Shown piece by piece: positions 1-11,774 of a stretch of 28,022 nt of DNA. Origin of the DNA: Paraglomus occultum (Eukaryota; Glomeromycota; Glomeromycetes; Paraglomerales; Paraglomeraceae); assembly GCA_910592205.1 (NCBI GenBank), contig CAJVPJ010000339.1, positions 1 through 28,022 on the forward strand, read 5' to 3'. A model generated the notes under the pieces. That model ran no database searches. It was not told the origin of the DNA and saw only the letters and a list, made by a program, of their open reading frames with translations. Position numbers and translations under genes: made by a program. Position 1 is the stretch's first letter. Each line of letters starts with the position of its first letter.

Positions 1-1122
1 ACAGTCTGACGTTGGTTTTCTTTATCGTATGTAGACATTTTCAAGCCAAATTGTTCAGAGATTTACAAAGTAAACACGATGCAAAACGCGTACATTTATC
101 GTTAGTAAACAAGCTTTTATTTCTATTTTACGTGATACGAATTGGATCAAAATTGGGTAAGTTATACGCGTTTGAATATCACGGAATTTTTTGCAATTTC
201 TTTTGCACACCACTGTATATATATTTTAGCAGCATATTCTGCTAACTTGTCTGTACAAATTCATATATCACCACGTTTTTCGCAAATGTTATTAAATCAA
301 CGAAATCATGAGTACGAGGGACGGTTTCTTATAATCCGCTCCATGTATAATTACAGTTACTTCTTGCAGCTTTCCAATAAAGTTCAACAGTAAAATTTTG
401 GCAAAAACATACAGATATTAATATGTAGTGGAATGCTTATTATTATGCATAATGCGTTTATTGGATAACGGATTGTTACACACTAAAGTTACACAAACGG
501 TTCTATTTTTCTTAATATTAAGAAAACTGTTACCTTTCAAATCCCTAAAACTCGAAACTTTTCAGTTGACTAAAAAATGCAAACCGTAACTTTATTCTGC
601 ATTATCTTTTCTATCATTCTTACGGATTAGTTTTTCTCTCCATATTCTCTAATAGAAAAGCCTTAGGGTTTCGAAAGTTGGATAATTTATTTCGAGCTTT
701 AGATGATATGCACCATATATAGCTCATTATATTCTATTTTTGGAGCGTCTAGGAATAACGTTTGCGCCTGTACTACGTGGCGGGACGGGTAAATTCCCCA
801 ATAATAATAAATGAGACTAAAATTAATATTTTATTTGTACCATAAAAGCATTATAATATGAGAAAATTTTAGACATAAAGTGAACTATCAGACACAGGAC
901 ATGTCATTAATGTAAGACTTTATTGCCCAACTACAGTCGTACTCTACGTATTTAATTATTGTTAAAACTTTCTTCTTATTCAAACACTTGCTCGATACAT
1001 TACATACAACAAAATGATCCGTCTTCAACACTATTCGACTAACACTGCCACCATACCGTTTCTACCTTCTCTTACCACTATCTCCTCTACCACATCCAAA
1101 GATTATGCTTTAAACACACAAG
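1..1122. other. Non-coding or unresolved left flank
   Basis: AT-rich stretch in which I find no convincing exon. Short open frames near 12-393 on the plus strand have no recognisable content. A minus-strand open frame of about 55 codons at roughly 890-1060 lacks a start and any motif. It probably holds the 5' part of, or the decayed DNA around, the SNARE fragment that begins at 1123. Confidence 0.4.
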
Positions 1123-1371
1123 TTTCTTGGGCGAAAGCAAGCACGACAGCTGGAGAGCGAAATTGAGAATAAACTATCTGCATATGCAAAGTTGGCTAGC
1201 GGTTATGGGAGAGAACGAGGAGAGGCTGGTGTGAGTGGGATAACAGGACTAAGTACTGAAGCCGTGGAAGCAGAGGTTGATGAGTTGATAAAGAAGATAT
1301 ACATAATTAGTGGCATCAGTGATATCAATGTGTATCATTGTACTATTTCTGTATATTCGACATACTTATAA
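1123..1371 (+). pseudogene. Fragment of a GOSR1/Gos1-type Golgi Qb-SNARE
   Basis: The frame open from 1123 to the TAA at 1369-1371 encodes the opening helix of a Golgi SNARE of the GOS28/Gos1 family, with the run RKQARQLESEIENKLSAYAK followed by LASGY. A linker and then VEAEVDELIKK follow. In the family this helix is followed by a conserved middle region, a SNARE helix and a C-terminal membrane anchor. None of these is visible on the plus strand downstream to 3.2 kb, and no start codon or clear first exon was found upstream. A splice acceptor (ACAAG) could precede 1123. The family acts as a Qb-SNARE in ER-Golgi and intra-Golgi fusion. Here only about the first quarter of the protein remains, so I treat it as a truncated relic. 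A real gene with badly diverged later exons cannot be excluded. Confidence 0.5.
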
Positions 1372-1929
1372 AAGCAATTTTACATCTAGAATGGAATAGA
1401 CAAAAGTTCTCATCATTTATGAGGGTGGAGCAATTAACGTCTTTACTGTGATCTTTGTATTCGACATTTACTTAATCATCCCATACGCTTAATTCCCATG
1501 GAACGATGTAACATCTGCGTAGCATCGATTAACACTTTAACACGAGACATTGGTTCTAATTGTCTTTTCTTTAAGAAGACAACATCATTAGTAGATATTC
1601 ATTTGCATGATCAATCGCGGATCTATCGGCCCCAACAGTATGCAAATAGACCGAATAAGAAGTCCGCTTTTTGTCGCCGATCATTCCGCGGTTTTGTTTT
1701 TATTAGCGTAACCGTTAACTTTTTTTATACCCGATATCGAAATATGCAAATACAGTACTTATTATTATAACACGTGCATTCAAATTTTAATATTAAGAAA
1801 AGGTACTGGTACACAACACAGTTAAACCTTGTTATACCGAAGTGTCGGAGAGGCACTCCACGATTCGGTACAGTATAACGAAGTTAGGCCTAAGGTCAAG
1901 CATATTCAGCATAATTATCAACAACTCAC
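1372..1929. other. Intergenic, nothing recognised
   Basis: AT-rich DNA without a supported gene. The plus-strand open frame at 1498-1770 has no recognisable motif and is probably chance. The missing middle and C-terminal parts of the SNARE fragment were looked for here and not found. Confidence 0.4.
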
Positions 1930-2310
1930 ATGTCAACTCGCACCAACTTTTTCCTCAGAAGCTCAAGCTTCGAATCCTTATCTTTACTTTTAAGTGAGAC
2001 CGGCACTTGTCAAGATAAGAATCCACGATCAGAACTATTCAACCACCCCACATATTCGAGTTTGTTTTCGCTTTGCAACACTATACAATTCCACCTTTGC
2101 GCGAAAGGCTTTATAGTTATTGTCTATGTCACCTTGTTGAAGGAAGTTGAATGCATCTTTAGTAAAGACGGTAGGGGAGATTTTGAGCCACTTTCATTAT
2201 CATCTTCCTCTTCTACTGCAGGAAAGCGCGGGAACTAATGGCCAATATTTAGACCTTTTTCAGTGCCCACTTTCCATCTCAGAATAAGCGCATACAGCCG
2301 TTATTGACAT
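1930..2310 (-). CDS. Candidate gene or gene tail, unknown product
   Basis: Weak minus-strand candidate. An ATG at 2310 opens five codons that end at a GTATGC donor, and a CATTAG acceptor leads into a 34-codon segment (2234-2133) with an acidic run (EEEDDNESGS) and a GTGACA donor in phase 0. Closer to 1930 the same strand encodes a lysine-rich tail, SKDKDSKLELLRKKLVRVDM, followed by a stop. The composition of both pieces looks like real protein, but the splice that would join them is not convincing: the nearest acceptors give the wrong phase. No family is recognised. The plus-strand open frame at 1930-2238 over the same DNA is taken as its shadow. Confidence 0.25.
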
Positions 2311-3216
2311 TGCGCTACTTGAACGAGAATCTATATCGAATCTCTGATAGAAGCTCTTCTCGAACAGATGAGTGGAGAATCTTCGGAAGAGGTATGGTAA
2401 TATAAAATCTATAGAAGGCGAGATGTATTATTGAAGATATTAGAAGAGGTAATCTACAATAAAAATAAACTTATTAGTATCATCCAATTAATTACGTCAC
2501 ATGGAATAAATTTTCGAATGTCTAGAATATTCCGATCGACAATTCTTTGACATAAAAGTAGCGATCGACGTCATCCATTTTTGGTATAATCCCGGACTGA
2601 ATTGATGACAACGAAATTATCTATACAGCAAATGAGTGTAATAGTAAGCAATTCTGTGTTGTCAGGAATGGCTTATCGAGACGAGGGGTTTTCCATTTTA
2701 ATTTCCGAAGAAATTGCCAGTATCTCTTTATTACAGGGATCCATCTTAGATAACTTCGTCATAGTTTCATGCTGATGACTCTTAGAGGCTATGGCAGAGT
2801 GTTTATTCATGCGATCATAGGAAATTTTTCATGAATTCAAAAAATAATGGTGATTATTAGTGATGCTTTTTTGTCTATTATTCTTATGCCTTTAGTTATT
2901 ATGTATAGTAATAGGGTCAAATATATATGTTTTCAGGCGAATTAAGACTTTACTTGTCTTTACATACCATTATACCATTATAAATCTACATGTAAATTAC
3001 AAGTACCTCAACTGATAGAAGATACTCGGCTACCAAATCAGACAGCATTTCAACAGGTAATATAACAATCCAGTATAGTATCTCTTTCATCAAGGAAATT
3101 AAATAGAAATTGAAATCAAAAGAAGGAGAAAGAGTGATAATTCGCGACAACATAACCAATGAACCAGAGTCATCCAGATTTGGTTCTTTTGTATAGCTAG
3201 TCTGCGCTCATATCTT
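2311..3216. other. Intergenic, nothing recognised
   Basis: About 900 bases without a supported exon. A short plus-strand run near 2320-2395 (IYIESLIEALLEQMSGESSE, with a GTATGG donor) could be chance. This stretch is the 3' flank of the minus-strand gene ending at 3217. Confidence 0.4.
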
Positions 3217-4604
3217 TTATACTTCCTCTGCAAGTAAGAAAGATTCTACTCGATTGAGCTCCTTTTTAATAGCATCAATTTCAATGCTCAGTTCATAACC
3301 TCGCCGTATTCGATCGGCAATAGGTTCAAATTTTATCTCCACCTCCTTGTTGATGCTCGAATGTTTCTGTTGGTCGCCTTCAGCTTTCTCTAACTTATCT
3401 ATTATCTCAAAATACCATTGCTCATGAACTATAGCTGAATCCCAAATGTCCTTATATTCAATATAGATTTTGTCAAAATAATCGACCAGTTTATCGTACT
3501 CGTCTCTACTATTTATAGTTTTCCAATATTTATCGTACGCAGATTTCTCAGCTGCTTCCATTCCTTCACGGTTTTCTCCGGTTTCCAGCCGCTTGATAAT
3601 GGCTTCATATCGTTGCTGTTTTGTCTTATTCGTTCTCTTCTTCGTATTGGAAATAGGCAGAGACTCAACCTCAACCTCGACCGTCCGTCTTCGCTTTCCT
3701 TTCTGCTCTTGTGACACATCGTCAGAGACATCGACGTCGAAAACACTCTTTCTATCTTCCAGTTTGGCAAACTCAACAGGCAGTTTGCCCTTAGATTTGA
3801 GGTGTTCCTGGAATATGCTCCAGTGACTGCTATCTTTTCGCGGGAGAAGACTCCGCCACTCAGGAGCATCCAGAGGAATGCCTAGACCATCAAAGGCTTT
3901 GATCATATTATCGATAACTCGTATTCTCCTCCTGTGCTCATCTTGCCAATCCGGCCATTCGTGGACCTTGACTTCTTTGAAGGCCTCATTCTTCAACTTC
4001 CACTTACCACCATTCCTTGTGCCAATCTACACAATTTTGGATAAAATTAGATGACTTATCCTGCATGCCCCATGAGCGTTTAAGCCAATTTTTATTGATT
4101 GCAATCGACAGTAAATTCATCCCGGTACCATATAACATAACATTTAAACTGATCCTTACTTCTTCCAATATCGACATACACAAGTCCTTTGGAGCCGCTG
4201 CTCGCTCCACGATTTCTTGAATCCCCCGTTCACCTAATATGGCCAGATCATGCAATATTTTTGAGCGGACCAGTAGAAAATCTTGAGAAGATGCGGATGA
4301 GAATGTCGTTTGCGCGGAATCCTTGGCTTTCGATCTGCCCGCCACCGTTTTCTTCGTCGCTGATACTGTGTTTCCTGAATGATCCACTACTTTTATTCTG
4401 TAGAAGCAAAAACTTAGATAACACTCTTGAATGCTTTCAGACGGTCAGACGTCCTTACCTCCCCTTTTGCTTCTGTTTCTTCTCTCTTTCAGTTGCAGCC
4501 CTAAGTTTTCTTATGGCAGCCTCAGTAGGATGTCCTTTCGGTTTTGCTCTTGCTGTTACTGCGCCCACATACATTAATTGTTTGCGGGTCGTTGGCTTCT
4601 TCAT
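3217..4604 (-). CDS. Unrecognised charged protein with an apparent frame break
   Basis: The ATG at 4604 starts a basic exon (opening MKKPTTRKQLMYVGAV) that runs to 4459. A GTAAGG donor and CTACAG acceptor (intron 4458-4398) lead in phase into a second exon with VVDHSGNTVSATKK. That frame stops at a TAA at 4004-4006 directly after WHKEWW. Coding clearly resumes in another frame (KWKLKNEAFKEVKVHEWPDW) and continues to the stop at 3217. A GTAAGT lies at the break, but no acceptor within range restores the frame. The last 260 residues are rich in Lys and Glu, with an NLS-like KGKRRR run and predicted coiled-coil near the C-terminus. No domain is recognised. Either the locus carries a frameshift, the assembly has an indel, or there is an unusual splice. 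Its neighbour upstream, PDS5, is on the same strand. Confidence 0.5.
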
Positions 4605-5092
4605 GTAAACTCTTTCCGAGATCTGGTCATTCTTTTCGCAAGTAAACTCGTGTGTATGATCACCTATTATGAACTATTAGACACGCTATGTTAGACGAAA
4701 TATTAAACTTCTTGAGAAGTCTGCTAATATAGTCAATTATAGATACTTAAAAACTCATTGCCCTTTGTGAATTTAATCGAGAGTTTGTTGGTTTTGGCGC
4801 TTCCAAGTTCACGCACGACATCTTCGGAGAGCACACACAATATTACTGTCTTTTGCACCTTGGCACTTGTCAAGACATAAGTCCCTTGAGATGCGTTCAT
4901 TATTCGTTATGATAGATACGGAACTTAGTCAACGGATATTTTGGTTGAAAGTTAAATAGTAACGGTAATCTTGTGTACAGTTTAACAATCGGCTTGTCAC
5001 ACGAGCTTTGTGGCAGTTTACTTAATTACAGCTACGAATTTAAGCGTTTTTTATTATAGTACTAATTCATTACAAGGCGGTCTATGAACTTC
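4605..5092. other. Intergenic spacer between two minus-strand genes
   Basis: It holds the 3' flank of PDS5 and the 5' flank of the gene starting at 4604. No exon or defined regulatory motif was identified. Confidence 0.5.
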
Positions 5093-8000
5093 TCACGTCT
5101 GATCATCGGCTCGGCGACGTTTCCGAGCTGACGTATCGGCTTTTTTAGACTCATTTCTTTGACTTCTCTTTGCCTGAACGAAAAATTGTCATTACTCAGA
5201 TGTCTATTCAAGACTTCTTGTACAGATTATACCTACCTTATCTTTCGATGATCCTAGCCCTTGCCGCTTCACTAATACTTTCATGAAATCTTTTGGCAAA
5301 TAATTCTTGACCATTATCTTTCGGAAAATCGTGTGATTATATATATATGAGATAACGTTCGCTTCTCAATTTAACAGTGCTTATTATTCTATTACCTCAG
5401 CAGCGGCTGGCGCGTCAAGAAGGGGACGAAACATATCTTTTGGCAGCACAACTTGATTCGGAAATGATAACAGCGTCCATGAAGATGCTTTGCATCTCTC
5501 ACGAATCAGATGCTGTGCTAAATCACTGAGTGTATATAAATTCTAAGAGACATGATAAATTAGAGATATTTCATACGGATTTCCAGGCAATTAAACCTTC
5601 CTTACATCACTTTTCGCCGACGGGTCAATATCTTGTACTTGTTTCAACCGACCGACAATATAATACAGAAATGACATATTGTCCGCATTGGCCACGGTAT
5701 CAAGAAAGAAATCGATATACCTGAGCCATCGTAAACGTTTGTCGATATTAGCAGAGATTACATTCACCGGATTTATGTATTATAACATATATCTGCTTAC
5801 TTCATAGCATCAATAAGATCCTTAATCTCACAAGAGAAATCCGGATGATGAGAAAGTAGATATATAAGGCGAACTAGTGCCATTTCGAACATTGCCAGGT
5901 TATCTTCCCCTAAACGAAAATCACCTTAGTCTTAATAATATACATCTATAACAATACATTCGAAATCGATTGCTTACGCATCAACCTAGCAGCTCGATAG
6001 TGTTTCAGGACGAAGACTTTTACCTAAATAGAATGAATGAATGAATAAATAAAATCTTTAAAGTTTTGACAAAAAAATGTATGGACGTTCAGCAAAAACA
6101 TTAGACATGCCATGGGAAGTATGTCCGATCCTTCTGGCTCATGTGCCACCAAAAAGAATATAGCCAGAAACCGCGCACTCAGCTGATAACCACTACAATA
6201 ACGTATGAGGCGTGATGAAAATGCGTGTCGTACTTGATAACAGGGATCCTCATTAGCAGAGAATATTCAAGTTAACGTTAGTCATTGACATTATGATCAT
6301 CTATTCAAATTACTGCTCACCTGTATCATCAGTGCCAATTCTTTGAAATCGCCTACAGGTATCATATTGTCATAGACCTTCTTACGCGCTAATTTTAGTA
6401 CTGATTTAGCAGCAGCTAGTCTTAACCGACTTTGGAATGATGGGCTTTATCGGAAATTTATCCAACAAACCATATTACAGAATAAGACCACATTAACCAA
6501 TTTTGATGTAAACAATAAATACGTCTCAACCAAAATTTTACCTTGTTGACTTGTCAGGAAGAAATTCACCGCCTTCTCTTATTAAAGTCCATAATAACTT
6601 AAAAACTGGCTTCGCTAGATCTTCCGCCGCCTCATCTTCAGGACGTGCGATAAGCCGATTAACGAGTATTTTTAAACCAAGCACCTACATTTACCAACCA
6701 CATATTACTACTATCAAGAACGCCAGATATCACGGTTACTGGTAAGCGCCAATATACCTTAGCTTTGCATTCATCATCAAGTTCTTCATCCTTCACCCAT
6801 TCTGGCTCATTAGGGGTAGCCTATTAGAAAGCCATACTTAATTTAGTTATATTACTTCCCTTCTGTTCAACGTACATTATAATTGCATTACCTCATGTCG
6901 GTTCTTTAATATCAATTCATTAAGTATGAAATTTGTAATGTCATCGCTCCTATTTTCGTATGATTGAACGGAGTAGAGCGCGACTTGGCTTAAGACAGAT
7001 AGGTGAGCAAGCAGATGATAGGAATGGATCGAAAGTGCTGGAAGAATTTGCTGTGGCATGGATAACACGCATCAGCCAATTTACAAGCTTCAAAAAGAAA
7101 AAATAAATAACTCTTAATAATTGCCTGTAGCAACTCTCCGGAGATTTCATGTTTATCTCTCATATGTCCCATTATCATAGAAGCGCGTCTTGCTTGTATT
7201 GGTGTGCCTTCCATTGCGTATCTAAATAAGCGCTCTCTGCATTGGCTATAAAAAAAATTAGTATAACCGTCGAGGATACACGTACATAATTTACAACAGT
7301 CGCTTACATGTCCTGGGGTGTTTCATCGGGGTACGTCTTAGAAAATTTGGCCAATGCTTCCAGCGTATTCTCAACTAGAGAGATCGTGATAGAAGCAATA
7401 AGAATTGAGTCTAATACGCGTGTTATCATCAGTTAGCAAGCATACCCGATAGATCGTTTAGATCTTCAGATAGTAAACGCATCAACTCATTGACATGAGC
7501 GCGATAAAGTGCGGGAAATCGCGATGAAATATCCTAATTAAATCAATGACATCATCAATCATATTTTCAAACAGAAGACCATAACAGCAGTATACGATGA
7601 GTAACCTTGAGCAGTTCCTGTGTAGTTGATACAATATTCTTTGACCGGCTCGTTGATGGCGGCAAATCCCTCAACTTGTGTAATAATAGAGGAACGATAT
7701 CGCCATTAAATATGGTCAGACTTACTCGTCGTATGAGAATAGAGAACGTCTCTAGAGCTGATGCGGCTGATTGTTCTATATGCTTGAACACGTCTTTCTG
7801 TAATATTGACCATTAAGGCCTGGTTAACATGTATAGACAACGAGTCATTGTGAATGACAACAATCTATCACAAACTTCGGCTTTCTTGACAGTTTTATAA
7901 TCAGACTCCGGGCTCATTAGATCTCGCAACAATCTGTACAATCTGATATCGTTCAGTTTAGCTACGTTCGACAGATGATTGATCGACTTCGGTGGATCAG

Positions 8001-10700
8001 GAAGTTTGCCTATGATGATTTTATCAAGAGAAGATTAGCTATCTCTAACCAACAAATATAAGATTCACGACCAGTACATACCTGCTATTCGCTTTACCAC
8101 TTGAGCAAGGAGGACAGCCACTTTTTCTTCTTCCTTACCATCTCCACCCTAATACCAGCAAGCTGTTGACATGCGACTAGACAACTGAATTATTTAATAG
8201 CACATTATGCAAAGTATACCTTATATTTTTCGCACATTCTTAAGTATACATCCATTTCATTCATGGCGCTATTTCAAGAGTTAAATAGACATATTGTTAA
8301 TGGAATTACTGACAGGCTGTTTTAGAATAAACTGCAGAAAGAGTGCACGAGTCAGGTACGTACTCCCTTTGTCTTTGAAATAAAGAAAAAAAGGCTTTCT
8401 TAGCCTTCCCATCCAAGCTCTGAAGCACAATTAACATGCGCTCTACACGAGCAGAGACATCAGAATTATGCGGAAGAATCTGTTCGTGCAAGACCTTTTC
8501 AACACACGCTCTAAATAACAAATAATCAGCCATAATGTTCAAAGACGTGGACAAAATCCAATAATTTCACTTACATAATTTCGTTGTCGTTTGTATATAA
8601 TGTATTTAGGATCTCTTTTGGTATCCAATCAAACTTCTCCATAACCTTTTCCTCAAAGTCAGCTCTAATATAAATATATGTAAATATTAATAGATCTAAT
8701 GTACAGAGTAAGAAAACCAAACCTACATTTCAATAAAAGCCAGATTATACAGTCGGGCGAGAGAATTTATTGCTTCTTGTCTAACACCTTGCTGTTTTCG
8801 ACAATATAGGTTTTTAACGGACACAATTTACTCATAAATCAATTTAGTCATCACAGCATTATATGCCAAAATTGAGCTCTGAAGTTCCTTATTACCTTTC
8901 TATCACGACAACGGCTTCCTAATACTTCAAGCAGTTCTTTATCCACAAGTTTCAAAGCACTTTCATAATCTATTTGACTGAATATCTTACAAAACGCAAT
9001 CCGTACCTTCTCATCTGGATCAGACATCTTGGAACGAATTGCGTCTTGTAAGAGAAAAAAGGTAAATTGCTGACCAATGTATTGTAACACGTTGCAATCA
9101 ACATACCATTAATTTGCTTCGCAAGTTCGGGATGATTTTGATACAAGGCTAAACAGTGGTCTGCCCATGCAATACGCACGACAGCTACTTTGTCATTTCG
9201 TCTATTATTTCAAGTTTTAGGATTTAAATCAACTATGCAGAAAATGTTCAATCTCTCAGATTAGACTGGCCGACAGACCTTGATAACCACGTTTTCCATA
9301 GATTGTCATAGTCTGTCGCAAGAGTTGAGCCTTTTTCGGCAAACATTTCGCCAAGAACTTGCGTCGCAACCAGACGTAAGTTGAGATCGTCAAGCTATGA
9401 TAAATCAATATATGAAAAATTTGATTGACTAAACCCTCATAAAAGTTTGTCGACGTACTTTTAATTCTTCTTCTAATTGTGGAACTACGTTCAATAGCAG
9501 CTTTGGCACAGATCGATTAAGCCCCTTGATCAAATCGTGTGCACTTTTAAAGCTATTTAAGTCCTCTTGCGACGCCCCACTCTTTTCTGAAGCAGACACT
9601 ATAACATGTGTAAAATACTACGAATGGACATAAAATAACTATTAAACCTTTTAAATCAATAGTGGTTATGCGTGATCGATCGATCAACTTACTTGAGATA
9701 CACATCGCTGTAACTTGTCAATAGCACTATTACATAAATCATACGCCAATTTATATGCAGCAGGATTCTCGTCCTACAAATAAGAGTTTTTACTTGTGAG
9801 AATGGAATAACACATCAGCATAAGTTTATTATATGACAGACCTTTCGTTCATCAAACTGAGACAGAATGGCTTTGAATGCATTTTTCGGAAGAGATGAAC
9901 TCTCCTCAGTCAATTGGTACAAGATATCTAACATATGTTTATGTACATTCTTAGGCATTTCTGGCCTTTTGTCAATTAAAGTTAATAACAACATTGTAGA
10001 AAGCAGTAGTGTTTACGAAATACAGTTTACCTGATTACGTCAAAAAAATCGTGAAATAATTGATCCATTAATCCGTCACTGTCTTGAAGATCTAGTATGA
10101 GAAGCACTATCTTTACTGTAGACAAGGTTTCAAGAAGATGAAAAATAGTGTCGAAATAAGGTCCTGAGGTGTCGCTTATATTCTGAAGCTGACGGACAAA
10201 AAAGTCAAAGACGTCCTAAATCATATAACCAGGAAGAGAGAAGGGTCTACACAGTCAGATATCAATATATAACATATAAACTCTTTACAAACAAACATAG
10301 ACTAAGCATACCCGCAACTCTCCGTCGGTATAGGGAGCATCAGGAGCATGAAGCCGCAGGACATCTGCTAAACAAGCTGCAACATATGCCTTGACGCTTT
10401 TATCTTTATGTCCAGTTAACGATTCGTTGATCAACTCTTTTGTTATACTCGCAAGTGAATCCGTATCAACCTCCTCTTGATCGATCTTCTTTAATTCTTC
10501 ATGTAACGTCTATTATAGTTGAAAGTCCTATTAGCCACCTAATATTTTATGTGTATTCTATGTGCCAAATTCGTGCATCCAACCTTCAAGCGTTTGACCA
10601 ATTCGATTGTTGCTATTTGTTTCGACGATCCCGAAACCAATTTCTGTTTAAAGCGAAGTCGAACACCGCGTGATGTTGAAGCACCTTTAGTCGCTACCAT
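5093..10700 (-). CDS. PDS5: Sister chromatid cohesion protein PDS5
   Basis: PDS5 is a large HEAT-repeat protein that binds cohesin in the nucleus and controls its maintenance and release. The ATG at 10700 begins a 39-codon exon (10700-10584), and the next exon opens at 10509 with TLHEELKKIDQEE. The diagnostic N-terminal motif follows as AACLADVLRLHAPDAPYT near 10.33-10.39 kb (family: CLADIFRIYAPEAPYT), then the helical segment ending in DQLFHDFFDVI. Near 8.3-8.55 kb the family signature ERMLIVLQSLDGKAKKAFFS is present, and at 8.85-9.1 kb ESALKLVDKELLEVLGSRCR. Near 5.4-5.5 kb it reads LPKDMFRPLLDAPAAA. The last exon is a basic NLS-like tail (KKADTSARKRRRADDQT) ending in TGA at 5093-5095. The gene is cut by many introns of roughly 50-70 nt. 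Length, estimated at over 1,000 residues, fits the family. I did not fix every internal exon. Confidence 0.9.
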
Positions 10701-10717
10701 TTTACATTAAGCGGATA

Positions 10718-11147
10718 TTAGACGAAATACGCGCGTTTCTGCAAATTGAATACTCGCGTGCGACCGTACACATTTATTTCGCTTTGAGACGACCAAATGT
10801 GACTTGACATCACGTGCAATTGAGGTAACCTACGGCAAGTTCTTCGAACTCACTTTCCTCCGAACTTTTAATCGATTCTGCATCAGATACAGCCTAGATA
10901 AACCATGCTACTACTATTCACTTTCAGTATCGTGGTTGATGAATATTTGTAAAATGAGTCAGCCATATATACAATTTCCGTTTACATATTGCGACCAAGC
11001 ATTTTTGTCCACATTTCCCAACAGTCTGTACAATTGGCTTGCTTGCTCAACCTTGAATTCCAGGCTACGGTTGGACCAAACATAATCGTTTATTAGTAAA
11101 ATACTTGCATGCGTTGGGTTATGGAACTTATCCGAAATATTCAGCAA
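10718..11147 (-). CDS. Predicted small three-exon gene, unknown function
   Basis: Three minus-strand exons join in phase: 11147-10986 (starting MLNISDKFHN), 10893-10834 (AVSDAESIKSSEESEFEELA) and 10738-10718 (KRAYFV, stop TAA). Donors are GTAAAC and GTAGGT; acceptors are CTAG and GCAG. Lengths 162, 60 and 21 nt sum to 81 codons (80 residues). The middle exon is strongly acidic and serine-rich, and the first carries an amphipathic run, VEQASQLYRLLGNVDKNAW. I recognise no family. The first exon could be partly intron, since another ATG lies further in. The gene ends only 17 bp before the PDS5 ATG on the same strand, which is tight for a fungus. It may instead be an upstream exon set or a uORF-like element of the PDS5 transcript. 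The plus-strand open frame at 10804-11085 is the shadow of this locus. Confidence 0.4.
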
Positions 11148-11774
11148 TCAAAATGAGGTTCTTGGATAGAGATTACAGTACATTCATTTATGTTCTGTTG
11201 CATTACGAGTTATTCTTAAAAAATAGACTCTATAAATTGATATGTAATAGTTTTGGGGGTAAGCTTTATATAGTCATTTTCTTTTTTAAAAAGTATCTCG
11301 TCACCATTTACTTTCTACAAATTTGGGCTTGGTAAACAATGAAGAAATCTTATTTCGTTCATTTTAAGATTTGTTTCCATGTCTGTAAGAACACTTTGCG
11401 CAAAGTTCCTGAAACGTATAAGTGACCAGATATATTTTTACATGTAGTTATATAGGGATGCCAGTCGGACTACGCGTTGAATCAGCTGTCTATATGGAAT
11501 ACGTCTCCAAAGTCTATTTTTGCTCGTGTTTAAACTACAATCGAGCTATTTTTCTTGACGCAGACGAATAATAGTCCGTATTATTTAGAAAGAGTTAGTT
11601 GTTCGACGCGTCTCTAAATTACTTAGTATTAACGTTATTTGTTTATCACGTGATACTACTGTCCGATAGGATCGGCACATATCTTATGATGATTAATGCC
11701 AAAAATAGAATGTCTATCAGAGTTTTTAAGTCACTGGTGTTTACGTATTAGTGTTTTTGATCTCATTCGTCACT
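11148..11774. other. Divergent intergenic region
   Basis: About 630 bases between the minus-strand small gene/PDS5 and plus-strand SFT2, so it should contain promoters for both directions. It is AT-rich with poly-T runs. The plus-strand open frame at 11105-11335 is hydrophobic and AT-driven, and I do not regard it as a gene. Confidence 0.4.

Noticed and set aside
4189-4608. 139-codon plus-strand ORF
   Set aside because: Antisense to two exons of the minus-strand gene that join in phase; it has no recognisable content.
10804-11085. 93-codon plus-strand ORF upstream of the PDS5 region
   Set aside because: It lies over in-phase minus-strand exons with proper splice sites, and its own composition is Phe/Leu/Ser-rich, as expected of an antisense shadow.
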